Source: Planctomycetota bacterium (GTDB lineage Bacteria > Planctomycetota > Planctomycetia > Planctomycetales > Planctomycetaceae). Taken from it: a stretch of DNA of 7,371 nucleotides. A program made the translations under genes and the position numbers. Shown here one piece after another: positions 1-6,156 of the stretch; the first letter of the stretch is position 1; each line of letters starts with the position of its first letter. The notes below the pieces were generated by a model. It saw only the letters and a program-made list of their open reading frames with translations. It did not search any database and was not told the origin of the DNA. The stretch lies in assembly GCA_024278285.1 (NCBI GenBank), contig JAJRTM010000606.1, forward strand, positions 1-7,371. Reading direction: 5' to 3'.

Positions 1-37
1 GATCTTGAGAGACCCAGACACAATCGATCTACCGCCG

Positions 38-90
38 GGTGTTCTGTTTGTCCTGCCTCCGCTGCGCTTCGGCAGGACAAACAGAACACC
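38..90. repeat. Perfect 20-bp inverted repeat (long hairpin)
   Basis: The arm at 38-57 is the exact reverse complement of 71-90, with a 13-base spacer at 58-70 that can itself form a small GC-rich hairpin. A perfect 20-bp stem is far beyond chance. No T-tract follows on the plus strand (the next bases are CTACCAATTAA), so it is not a typical intrinsic terminator there. It could be a REP-like dispersed palindrome or the end of an upstream transcription unit outside the window. Confidence 0.85.
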
Positions 91-130
91 TACCAATTAA
101 ACATTTAACATCTTACAATTAACATACAAG

Positions 131-350
131 GCGCAGAGGTCACAGAGAAAAGGATCTCGCAAAGGCGACAGGTGTAAAGAGTTTCCCGCATCGTCAGCAA
201 TGTATTGAAATTCAATCTGCGATTTTAACCCTTTTGATCTTTTCTTTTCTTTGCGTCGCCGCGTCTTTGCGTGAAACTCTTTTTGAAAAATAGACTCTTC
301 TTTTTGTTTTGCCTCAGTGCTTTCTGGGTCTCTGTGGTTTATTTATTTCT
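131..350. repeat. Degenerate intergenic repeat tract in inverted arrangement
   Basis: The tract contains three imperfect 8-base units in a row at 250-273 (TTTGCGTC, GCCGCGTC, TTTGCGTG). AAAGAGTTTC at 176-185 is inverted as GAAACTCTTT at 273-282. The left arm (131-170) read on the minus strand has the same flavour of CTCTGTG, CTCTGCG and TTTGCG words as the right arm (250-345) on the plus strand. Between them is the odd-centred palindrome ATTGAAATTCAAT at 204-216. From memory, such CTCTGCG/TTTGCGTG tracts occur as dispersed non-coding repeats in several bacterial phyla. That identification is recall and not shown by this window. Confidence 0.5.
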
Positions 351-453
351 TCTTCGTGGTAATAATTCCTGCCACTGTTACGCAGCATTTTATTGATAAG
401 ATACTAAGCAGAATAAAGGTTGAACATTGTGGATCGAATCTGCTTGTTTTTTT

Positions 454-462
454 TGATATACT
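454..462 (+). promoter_or_regulatory. Possible extended -10 promoter of the oxidase gene
   Basis: TGATATACT contains the extended -10 pattern TGnTATACT, with the hexamer one base from consensus. No good -35 hexamer lies at the correct distance. Transcription would start near 469 and give a leader of about 107 nt that includes the hairpin at 479-498. Planctomycete promoters are poorly defined, so this is only a candidate. Confidence 0.25.
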
Positions 463-478
463 CAAACATTAAACGGAG

Positions 479-498
479 GGTAGACATTCTTGTCTGCC
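479..498. repeat. Small 8-bp hairpin upstream of the oxidase gene
   Basis: GGTAGACA at 479-486 pairs with TGTCTGCC at 491-498 across the loop TTCT, with one G-U pair. The hairpin ends 77 bases before the start codon. It may be a dispersed REP-like palindrome or a leader element. Its sequence is unrelated to the other palindromes in the window. Confidence 0.55.
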
Positions 499-575
499 TA
501 AAACGGACCCTGCGCCAAAGTTGAATCGTTACAATAGCCGTGCAATTTATCAGAATATAACGTGAAAAAGAGAAG

Positions 576-1592
576 ATGTCCGAGACTGCTGAACAACTCA
601 CTTCTGTAACGGAAACAGCCCCGTTGAAAATGGGATTACCGATTCCGAATTCAAAACTGGCGATGTGGCTGTTTCTCGGAACAGAGATCATGTTTTTTAC
701 CGGGCTGATCGGTTCCTACATTGTGTACCGTTTCGGTTCGCCCGGCTGGCCGATGGATCATGAAATTACACATATCAATATTGTCGCGGGGGGCATCAAC
801 ACGTTTGTGCTGATTTGCTCCAGCTATCTGGTGGTGATGGCTCACGATGCGATGACGAAATCAAAAATTGGTCGGGCGCAACTTTGTATGCTCGGGACAT
901 TGCTACTCGCGTGTCTGTTTCTGGGAATTAAATCGTTTGAATATAAAGGGAAATTCGATCACGATATTATCCCCGGTCATATTGCAGAAAATGATCAACA
1001 GGCGATGGACAAAGCAGTCCGCGAACTAGAAGCCGTTTCTGCAAACTGGGCCAACAAGCTAATCCCGGGCGAAGAATCCACGCAACGAAAAGAAAAACGG
1101 ATTCAACAAAGAATCAATGAAGCGGGAGAGTCCCCGGCTGCGGAACTGGTTGCGTTTCGCGATTTCAAGCAATCACTCGCTCTTATTCGAGATCGTGTTT
1201 CCGCAGAGACGGTTGAGCTTGGTTTGCATGAAGGTCATTCTGAAGAAACGGCTCACGAGCATTTTTCCAATACTGAAGCCGCGTTGAATACAGCCGGCGT
1301 TGTTGGCGCGTTGGGGCATCTGCGAAGTGATGAGCGTTTTGCCTCGCACATGCAAAGCGTGCATCATCCACAGCCAATTAAATTTGGCAACCTGTTTGCC
1401 TCCCTGTACTTTTTCTTGACGGGCATCCACGCGTTACATGTAGTCATCGGGATGATTCTCTTCATGACGGTACTGGTTTGGGGAACCTCGTTGACAACCG
1501 CTGCAACAACTTATATCGAAAACATCGGCCTGTATTGGCACTTCGTCGATCTGGTTTGGATTTTCCTGTTCCCGCTAATTTATATTGTGTAG
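576..1592 (+). CDS. coxC: Cytochrome c oxidase subunit III with large insert
   Basis: This is subunit III of a heme-copper (type A) cytochrome oxidase, an inner-membrane protein that accompanies the catalytic core reducing oxygen with electrons from cytochrome c. Five hydrophobic helices are visible: about 28-53, 66-92, 100-121, 273-300 and 314-337. Conserved features include Glu37 in helix 1 (LGTEIMFF), Glu122 at the end of helix 3, [11 protein letters not shown] in helix 4 and [18 protein letters not shown] at the C-terminus. The five-helix bacterial form usually has about 190-210 residues. Here 338 residues arise mainly from a hydrophilic Glu/Lys/His-rich insert at about 136-268 between helices 3 and 4. 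The frame is uninterrupted, so the insert appears genuine. The ATG is preceded by AAAGAGAAG, a weak ribosome site lying very close to the start. No other oxidase subunit gene is in view; a palindrome and folD follow. Confidence 0.93.
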   Translation: MSETAEQLTSVTETAPLKMGLPIPNSKLAMWLFLGTEIMFFTGLIGSYIVYRFGSPGWPMDHEITHINIVAGGINTFVLICSSYLVVMAHDAMTKSKIGRAQLCMLGTLLLACLFLGIKSFEYKGKFDHDIIPGHIAENDQQAMDKAVRELEAVSANWANKLIPGEESTQRKEKRIQQRINEAGESPAAELVAFRDFKQSLALIRDRVSAETVELGLHEGHSEETAHEHFSNTEAALNTAGVVGALGHLRSDERFASHMQSVHHPQPIKFGNLFASLYFFLTGIHALHVVIGMILFMTVLVWGTSLTTAATTYIENIGLYWHFVDLVWIFLFPLIYIV

Positions 1593-1596
1593 CTGG

Positions 1597-1620
1597 TAGG
1601 GTCCGCTATTGCGGACCCTA
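1597..1620. repeat. Perfect 10-bp palindromic hairpin between coxC and folD
   Basis: TAGGGTCCGC at 1597-1606 is the exact reverse complement of 1611-1620, with a TATT loop. It begins four bases after the coxC stop and ends 29 bases before the folD start. Only CTTGTTC follows, which is a poor T-tract, so it is either a weak terminator of coxC or a REP-like dispersed element. Its compact shape and GC-rich stem are typical of REP-type palindromes (inference). Confidence 0.7.
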
Positions 1621-1649
1621 CTTGTTCATCGTTCTGCAAGGTATGTAAC

Positions 1650-2519
1650 GTGTCTGCAACTATTATTGATGGCAAAGCGATTGCGAAGCAATTGCGTGAG
1701 GAAACCGCTAAACAGGTTGCGACGTTTACCGAACAGACCGGCGTCACGCCGCATCTGGTGGTGGTTCTTGTCGGGGAAGATGCTGCTTCGCAGGTGTATG
1801 TTCGCAACAAGGAAAAAGCGTGCCTGACCGCGGGAATGAAAAGTACGATTCATCGCCTCAGTGCAGAAACGTCACAGACAGAATTGCTCGAATTGATTGA
1901 TCAGCTTAACAGAGATCAACAGACGCATGGTATTCTCGTGCAACTTCCGCTGCCTGGGCAAATTGAAGAACAGGCGGTGCTGGATGCGATCTCGCCGTTG
2001 AAAGATGTCGATGCGTTTCATCCGGAAAATGTCGGGTTGCTCGCGCAAGGACGTGCAAGATTTCTCCCCTGTACCCCGGCGGGATGTTTACAGTTGATTC
2101 AACATGTTTGCCCGGAAACTTCGGGGAAGCACGCCGTTATTCTGGGTCGAAGTGAAATTGTCGGCAAACCAATGGGCTTGCTTTTAATTCAGCGTGGCGT
2201 CGATGCAACGGTTACCACGTGTCATTCCCGTACGAAAAATCTGGCAGCGATTACGTCTCAGGCAGATATTTTGATTGCAGCAATCGGCAAGGCGAATTTT
2301 GTGACCGCAGAAATGGTCAAGCCGGGCGCGATCGTGATTGATGTCGGCATCAACCGGGTCGATGGAAAACTGGTGGGCGATGTCGATTTCCAGGCCGTTT
2401 CTGAAATCGCCAGTGCAATCACCCCGGTGCCAGGGGGCGTCGGCCCGATGACAATTGCTAATTTGCTGAAGAATGCTCTCACGGCGGCTCGAATACAGGT
2501 GAGCCAGCAGGCTGAATAA
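1650..2519 (+). CDS. folD: Bifunctional methylene-THF dehydrogenase/cyclohydrolase
   Basis: FolD interconverts 5,10-methylene-, 5,10-methenyl- and 10-formyl-tetrahydrofolate with NADP in the cytoplasm, supplying one-carbon units for purines and other pathways. The 289 residues match the usual length (E. coli 288). The catalytic set is complete and at the E. coli numbering: Tyr50 and Lys54 in YVRNK, Gln98 in GILVQLPLPG and Asp121 in DVDAFHPENVG. The Rossmann part shows GRSEIVGKPM followed by CHSRT, then IDVGINR, GDVDF and the C-terminal signature PVPGGVGPMTIANLL. The start is GTG, placed eight bases after AAGG (1638-1641); it gives the N-terminus MSATIIDGKAIA, in line with the family. It lies 57 bases after coxC and may be co-transcribed unless the palindrome between them terminates. 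No terminator is clear downstream. Confidence 0.97.
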   Translation: MSATIIDGKAIAKQLREETAKQVATFTEQTGVTPHLVVVLVGEDAASQVYVRNKEKACLTAGMKSTIHRLSAETSQTELLELIDQLNRDQQTHGILVQLPLPGQIEEQAVLDAISPLKDVDAFHPENVGLLAQGRARFLPCTPAGCLQLIQHVCPETSGKHAVILGRSEIVGKPMGLLLIQRGVDATVTTCHSRTKNLAAITSQADILIAAIGKANFVTAEMVKPGAIVIDVGINRVDGKLVGDVDFQAVSEIASAITPVPGGVGPMTIANLLKNALTAARIQVSQQAE

Positions 2520-2610
2520 CCGGCTAAAGACCTTCGAACAATAGCTGTCGTACCTTCAGTTTGCATTTTCTGGGTTGCATTCAACAGGTTCTACACAATG
2601 ACAGATAATT

Positions 2611-2854
2611 CGTTTAACGGCAAGCCGAAGGCGACTGCGTAAACAGGTCTGCTTTACTCAAGAACTCAAAAATCACGTTGTACCTGTCGTTAAACAAAAA
2701 ATGCGTCATGATTGTCCAGGTACGGTATCGCAGGAAAGAACCAAAGCTGCCATCACCCGGTATTATACCCGAGATAATTGATATTATTTCGTTGAACAGC
2801 AAGCCTTTTTAGTCCAGCCCACTTACGCAGTCGCCTTCGGCTTGCCGTTAAACG
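2611..2854. mobile_element. Short element bounded by 32-bp perfect inverted repeats (MITE-like)
   Basis: The sequence at 2611-2642 (starting CGTTTAACGG) is the exact reverse complement of 2823-2854. The trinucleotide ATT flanks both ends (2608-2610 and 2855-2857), which could be a 3-bp target duplication. Inside, 2787-2806 is an imperfect direct copy of the left end (TCGTTGAACAGCAAGCC against TCGTTTAACGGCAAGCC), and GTACCTG/CAGGTAC (2680-2686, 2717-2723) form a small inverted pair. A 62-codon minus-strand frame starting with TTG fills 2614-2802 but resembles no family I know. It sits in the gap between the convergent folD and lipoprotein genes. A non-autonomous transposable element is the simplest reading. 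A folded bidirectional end-of-transcript element is the alternative. Confidence 0.6.
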
Positions 2855-2896
2855 ATTGCGATGAAAACCAAATTTGATGGAGGCAAACAGACCAAG

Positions 2897-4195
2897 CTAC
2901 GGCTTAAACCCACGTGCCCATTCAGGTAAATCAGACGCAGGCATTTTCTTCTGAGGAGGCTTTTGTTCTTGCTCATTGATAAAAGGTGGAGCATTGGATT
3001 GCAACGGAGCCGGTCTTGATTTTTTGAGCGGGGTTATCTGCGGTGGTTGCGAAGAAAATTCGTGAGCAGAAAACGGGATGGCGTCACTTTGATGATTGTG
3101 GCCGTGGTCGTGATTATGATGACCATCTTGCTTCATTTTAGTCGGCACGAATGGCGGTGCAGAATCGACATGTGCTGTTTGAATCACTTGATCTTTCACC
3201 CAGGCTCCGGTTTGCGGATCGCGTTCGTAATTGGTGATCGCTTTTGGTTTATCTCGCAGCTTTCTGTTTGCAAACGCGCCAGGGGAACCCAAAATTTGTT
3301 CGCTGCCGATTTCACGAACAGCATATCCAGCCATTTGTGGAATGGCCCAAAGTTCTGAGGGAAGCTCGGGAGGGTTAATCTCGACGCTTCTTAATTCGAT
3401 ATGTATCGATTGATCCTGTTCAGCTAATTTCAAACGAATACTGTAGGGCAGGCGTGCTTTGGTGTTGGGAAACTGTTTGTAATCGTTTAATTCTGCACTG
3501 GCGAGCAGGCGATGATCGGCATCAAAAAGTTCATGCTCGCGTATTTCCCCTTTTCGTAGGTCAATCGTCAAGCTTTTACGAACTTCTGCACCTTGGGCAT
3601 TGGTGTGATGGCTGATCAGTTTAACGATGTAAGGATTATCGGGATCGCGAACCAAACTGGCAGAGCTGGCATCAATTGTGGAAACGTTAAGAACTTCCAT
3701 CAACCAATCCGGCTGAAACGGGATCGGCATTTGATTTTGAAGCTGCTCTAACTCTTCATGTTTGACGGTCAAGATTTCTTTTGGTTCCATGCGTCGCATA
3801 AAAAACCAGAGCCGCTGCGGATTGGAGCCAACAGCAAATTCACTTTGGGCAGAAAGCCCTGTCGAAACAGTAAACCGCAACTTTTTCGGTTGCTCGACCG
3901 CGATCATCGCTTTGAGAGGCACTAGCATTCCGGAAACATGCACCTTGGCAGTGGTGGACTGCCAGGAGTGAATCGGTTCGATATGCTGATTCACATAAGC
4001 AATAATTTCTTCTTTAGTGGCATCAGCAGGTATTTTCGCACTGCGATGTATAAACGATGGCAACCGCGGACGAAACCCCGCAGAAGGCATTTGACACCCC
4101 GGGCTTGCCAGTAGGCAAACCAACAGCAACCAGCAAGAGAATTTCCCTGCCCATTCAGTCGGTTTTGTTTCGGTGATATCCTTCTCCCCTGCCAT
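2897..4195 (-). CDS. LolA-like lipoprotein with histidine-rich tail
   Basis: This is a predicted secreted lipoprotein of 432 residues with no assigned function. A hydrophobic segment (about 22-30) leads to LLASPGC, with Cys34 as the likely lipidated residue, although the charged N-region before it is rather long. Residues about 60-295 have the alternating beta-strand pattern of LolA/LolB-like lipid-binding folds, including PKKLRF (103-108) and VGSNPQRLWFFMRR (122-135), then PFQPDWLMEVL. I associate this domain with conserved planctomycete lipoproteins; that is recall. Residues about 300-432 are proline-rich and low complexity, with a run of His/Asn/Asp/Gly at 359-368 (HHNHDHGHNH) that could bind metal. 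AGGAAG about eight bases upstream of the ATG supports the start. It lies 35 bases after the 165-residue gene on the same strand, so the two probably form an operon. Confidence 0.85.
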   Translation of the reverse strand: MAGEKDITETKPTEWAGKFSCWLLLVCLLASPGCQMPSAGFRPRLPSFIHRSAKIPADATKEEIIAYVNQHIEPIHSWQSTTAKVHVSGMLVPLKAMIAVEQPKKLRFTVSTGLSAQSEFAVGSNPQRLWFFMRRMEPKEILTVKHEELEQLQNQMPIPFQPDWLMEVLNVSTIDASSASLVRDPDNPYIVKLISHHTNAQGAEVRKSLTIDLRKGEIREHELFDADHRLLASAELNDYKQFPNTKARLPYSIRLKLAEQDQSIHIELRSVEINPPELPSELWAIPQMAGYAVREIGSEQILGSPGAFANRKLRDKPKAITNYERDPQTGAWVKDQVIQTAHVDSAPPFVPTKMKQDGHHNHDHGHNHQSDAIPFSAHEFSSQPPQITPLKKSRPAPLQSNAPPFINEQEQKPPQKKMPASDLPEWARGFKP

Positions 4196-4230
4196 CAGCT
4201 CGCTTCCTTGTAGCTTTTGTAAATTTACAA

Positions 4231-4728
4231 TTACGCGGCTTGACTGTGTGATTCCTGCCCCAGTGCTTCAATTTCGGCCTGCATTTGTGCGATCTCAAAT
4301 TCTGAAAGTTGCTCTTCTGTTATTTCGAACGTTCCTTCGCCTTGTGCTCCGAGAAGCACCATGATGTTTCCGTCTGGTTTTTCCTCTGTTTCGTCAAGAA
4401 TGAGTCGTTTTTTGCGAATCAATAACAACGCCAAAACGTAACGCAGTTTTTGTTGATGCTCGTTGGCTTCTTCGACAAATTGTGCAAAAATATCGAACAG
4501 GTTATCCAAATCCATAAAGGATGCTATTTTTAATTCTGGCTGGGCCACTTCAGTTCGCCACACGCCGATGGCCCCTTCAGGAACGCCCGACCAACCTTCA
4601 GGAGAATAGTCTAAACGCTCGTATCGCCCATTTTTCTCCATTAATACCGAATAACAAAGAGTCCCCGGTTCAAGAGGTTGCCCGGTAGCTGTGCATGTTT
4701 TCGATAGTGGCTTGAGTGAATAGTCCAT
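4231..4728 (-). CDS. Conserved hypothetical protein with two N-terminal cysteines
   Basis: This is a 165-residue soluble protein of unknown function. Its N-terminus has Cys12 and Cys25 in the context KTCTATGQPLEPG...CYSVL, reminiscent of half a zinc ribbon, followed by LDYSPEGW and GAIGVWRTEV. The middle (about 73-110) is helical, including LRYVLALLLIRKKRL, and the acidic C-terminus ends in a predicted helix (EEQLSEFEIAQMQAEIEAL). There is no signal peptide or membrane segment. I recall similar small proteins in planctomycetes, but no function is known to me. The ATG has only a weak upstream GAGAA. The downstream lipoprotein gene is on the same strand 35 bases away, so they are probably transcribed together. 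A coupling to lipoprotein or envelope biogenesis would be inference. Confidence 0.82.
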   Translation of the reverse strand: MDYSLKPLSKTCTATGQPLEPGTLCYSVLMEKNGRYERLDYSPEGWSGVPEGAIGVWRTEVAQPELKIASFMDLDNLFDIFAQFVEEANEHQQKLRYVLALLLIRKKRLILDETEEKPDGNIMVLLGAQGEGTFEITEEQLSEFEIAQMQAEIEALGQESHSQAA

Positions 4729-5081
4729 TTGAATCGGTTCTCGGCCCGGAAATATAAGGAAGGAATGGAGCGAGGCAGAATGTATGCTATTTCACCAGAT
4801 CACAGCAAGATCGATTTTCTGATGAGGCCAACCGAAGAAACGAGCCATAGTAGATGGTCAGACGAATCGTTTTCCGCGACATTTGGACACTTCACAAATG
4901 AGTGGAGAATCAGGCTTTTCTTTGTTACCGTGTGCTGATAAACAGAGAATGTTGCTGGTTGATTGAGCGAACCTTGTGATACTGTTTCTGTCATTAATCC
5001 ATACGGTCTACCTTTCATTCGGTCAACGCAAACAAAATAGACAGTTATGAGCATCAATCGTTTTTTATTAAGAGATAAGTA
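4729..5081. other. Divergent intergenic region between the minus-strand pair and ilvE
   Basis: This 353-bp gap must contain the promoters for both directions. For the minus strand, TATATT (4751-4756) with GCAGAA/TTCTGC (4775-4780) and an 18-base spacer is a weak candidate. For ilvE, TGATACTGT at about 4976-4984 resembles an extended -10. Open frames crossing the region (plus 4729-4938; minus 4800-5153) show no recognisable protein and overlap the promoter zone or ilvE, so they are not called. No long palindrome or RNA gene is evident. Confidence 0.5.
4751..4780 (-). promoter_or_regulatory. Candidate promoter of the hypothetical-lipoprotein pair
   Basis: Read on the minus strand, TTCTGC (4780-4775) is followed after 18 bases by TATATT (4756-4751), which differs from the -10 consensus at one position. 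The -35 is poor. The start of transcription would be about 15 bases before the ATG at 4728. This is a weak candidate resting mainly on the -10. Confidence 0.2.
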
Positions 5082-5945
5082 TTGTCGATGAAAATTCACA
5101 TGAATGGGAAGTTGGTTCCCAAAGAACAAGCCGTCGTTTCTGTTTTCGATCACGGATTACTTTACGGCGATGGCGTTTTTGAGGGAATTCGTGTTTACTG
5201 CGGAAAAGTATTTCTGCTCGATCAACATATCAAACGCCTGTATGAAGGCGCCCGGGCGATTCGGTTGGCAATTCCTGTTTCCGAACAGGAACTGATAACC
5301 GCTGTCGAAGAAACCGTCGCAGCGAATGAACTTCAAGATGGTTATATCCGTCTGGTTATTACGCGTGGTGCAGGTTCACTGGGGTTGGATATCAATCAAA
5401 CCAGCAACCCACAGGTCATCATCATTGCAGATACGATCAGCCTTTATCCCCCGGAATTGTACGAGCAAGGCTTGAAGCTGATCACGGCAAGCACAATCCG
5501 CAATCATCCGCAAGCACTCAGTCCACAAGTGAAATCGCTTAATTATTTGAATAACATCCTGGCAAAAATCGAGGGGACTGATGCCGACTGTCTTGAAGCG
5601 TTGATGATGAATCACAAGGGAGAAGTGGCAGAGTGTACTGGGGATAACATCTTCATCGTAAAAAACGGCATCCTGAAAACACCTTCGACAGATGCAGGAA
5701 TTCTGGAAGGGATTACTCGAAATGCCGTCATTCAGTTAGCAAAGCAGACCGGCCTGGACGTCAAAGAAGTAACGCTGACCAGAAACGACATTTATGTTGC
5801 TGATGAATGCTTTTTGACAGGCTCTGCAGCGGAAGTGATTGCGGCAGTCAGCTTAGATGGCAGACAAATCGGCGACGGTAAACCGGGGCCAATTACTAAA
5901 GATCTCAAAAAGAGATTCGAAATGCTGACGCGGGGCGAATTGTAG
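5082..5945 (+). CDS. ilvE: Branched-chain amino acid aminotransferase
   Basis: This is a class IV PLP-dependent aminotransferase of the cytoplasm. It interconverts leucine, isoleucine and valine with their 2-oxo acids, using glutamate/2-oxoglutarate. Hallmarks are VFDHGLLYGDGVFEGIRVY (21-39), the PLP-binding Lys151 in VKSLNYLNN, Glu184 in GEVAECTGDNIF, the phosphate-binding GILEGITRN (205-213), and FLTGSAAEV (243-251), which favours a branched-chain enzyme over D-amino acid transaminase or aminodeoxychorismate lyase. Length 287 is normal for the shorter prokaryotic form. The start is ambiguous: TTG at 5082 gives MSMKIHMNG, fits family N-termini as I recall them and lies six bases after AGAGA. 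ATG at 5088 gives a protein two residues shorter. No terminator with a plus-strand T-tract follows. The oxo acid of valine made here is the substrate of the next plus-strand enzyme, PanB. Confidence 0.95.
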   Translation: MSMKIHMNGKLVPKEQAVVSVFDHGLLYGDGVFEGIRVYCGKVFLLDQHIKRLYEGARAIRLAIPVSEQELITAVEETVAANELQDGYIRLVITRGAGSLGLDINQTSNPQVIIIADTISLYPPELYEQGLKLITASTIRNHPQALSPQVKSLNYLNNILAKIEGTDADCLEALMMNHKGEVAECTGDNIFIVKNGILKTPSTDAGILEGITRNAVIQLAKQTGLDVKEVTLTRNDIYVADECFLTGSAAEVIAAVSLDGRQIGDGKPGPITKDLKKRFEMLTRGEL

Positions 5946-5989
5946 GCCAGATTTTTCTGTTTGGAGAAATCGACCGTAACGGAACCAAC

Positions 5990-6031
5990 AAAAAAAGAAA
6001 GGCGTGGTCAGCTACACCGCTAACCACGCCT
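5990..6031 (-). terminator. Intrinsic terminator pointing left (minus strand)
   Basis: Arms at 6000-6012 and 6019-6031 pair over 13 positions with one mismatch and a six-base loop (TACACC on the plus strand). Read on the minus strand, the stem is followed directly by TTTCTTTTTTT. On the plus strand no T-tract follows (CGTGTCC), so it does not look like the ilvE terminator. Confidence 0.7.
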
Positions 6032-6077
6032 CGTGTCCACCATCGAAGTTAGTGCGGGCCAGCTCTCACTTCGCGGC
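5990..6077 (-). ncRNA. Candidate small RNA of about 90 nt
   Basis: A promoter-like TATAGT (6088-6083) precedes a stretch that ends in a strong hairpin followed by a T-tract, all on the minus strand, with no minus-strand gene for it to serve. The inferred transcript would start near 6077 and end near 5990. Upstream bases AGTTAGT (6086-6080) could pair with ACTAACT (6053-6047) if transcription starts slightly earlier, and CGAAGT with ACTTCG gives an alternative internal hairpin within the transcript. It does not show SRP RNA, tmRNA, RNase P or tRNA signatures that I can recognise. Function is unknown. The alternative is that the hairpin is only a terminator for a longer antisense transcript from the panB leader. 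Confidence 0.4.
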
Positions 6078-6082
6078 AACTA

Positions 6083-6111
6083 ACTATACAGCAATAATCA
6101 TGCCAACAAAA
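6083..6111 (-). promoter_or_regulatory. Candidate promoter of the small RNA
   Basis: The minus strand reads TATAGT at 6088-6083, one base from the -10 consensus. TTTTGT (6111-6106) lies 17 bases upstream, and TTGTTG (6109-6104) lies 15 bases upstream as an alternative -35. Both -35 options are weak. Confidence 0.3.
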
Positions 6112-6156
6112 GAAAATCCCGCGTAAAGTTAACGTAACCCCTTATGGTCATACATG

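Larger units (their letters stand above)
1..575. other. Gene-free upstream region rich in repeats
   Basis: No convincing coding region is seen here on either strand. The only long open frame overlapping it runs antisense into the oxidase gene and has no family resemblance. The stretch holds a 20-bp hairpin (38-90), a degenerate AT-rich and repeat-like tract (about 131-350), a possible extended -10 promoter (454-462) and a small hairpin (479-498), all described separately. The composition of 96-460 is much more AT-rich than the genes, with long T-tracts on the plus strand. Confidence 0.7.

Noticed and set aside
404..691. Minus-strand 95-codon frame over the coxC start
   Set aside because: It is antisense to the well-supported oxidase gene and has no recognisable domain.
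2614..2802. 62-codon minus-strand frame inside the inverted-repeat element
   Set aside because: It starts with TTG, lacks any known domain, and its end is formed by the repeat arm. It is more likely a chance open frame.
2611..2854. Integron attC site, because GTTTAAC and GTTAAAC (RYYYAAC/GTTRRRY-like) occur at the ends
   Set aside because: The arms are perfect and 32 bp long without the extrahelical bases of attC sites, the total length exceeds typical attC sites, and there is no integrase or cassette array.
4819..4845. Hammerhead-ribozyme-like core: CTGATGA followed by GAAGAAAC
   Set aside because: The bases between the two boxes allow only a two-pair stem II, GAAA is not placed correctly after it, and no stem I or III partner with a cleavage site was found.
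4729..4938. Open frame of 69 codons (or 53 from the ATG at 4780-4782) with purine-rich upstream sequence
   Set aside because: It begins next to the divergent gene's start, has no recognisable family, and occupies the promoter region. A small gene cannot be excluded but is not supported.
4800..5153. Minus-strand open frame of 117 codons
   Set aside because: It overlaps the start of ilvE antisense and has no family resemblance or sensible ribosome site.
5990..6077. SRP RNA, tmRNA or tRNA on the minus strand
   Set aside because: The SRP GGAA-loop and neighbouring conserved bases, the tmRNA CCA end and tRNA arms were all sought and not seen.
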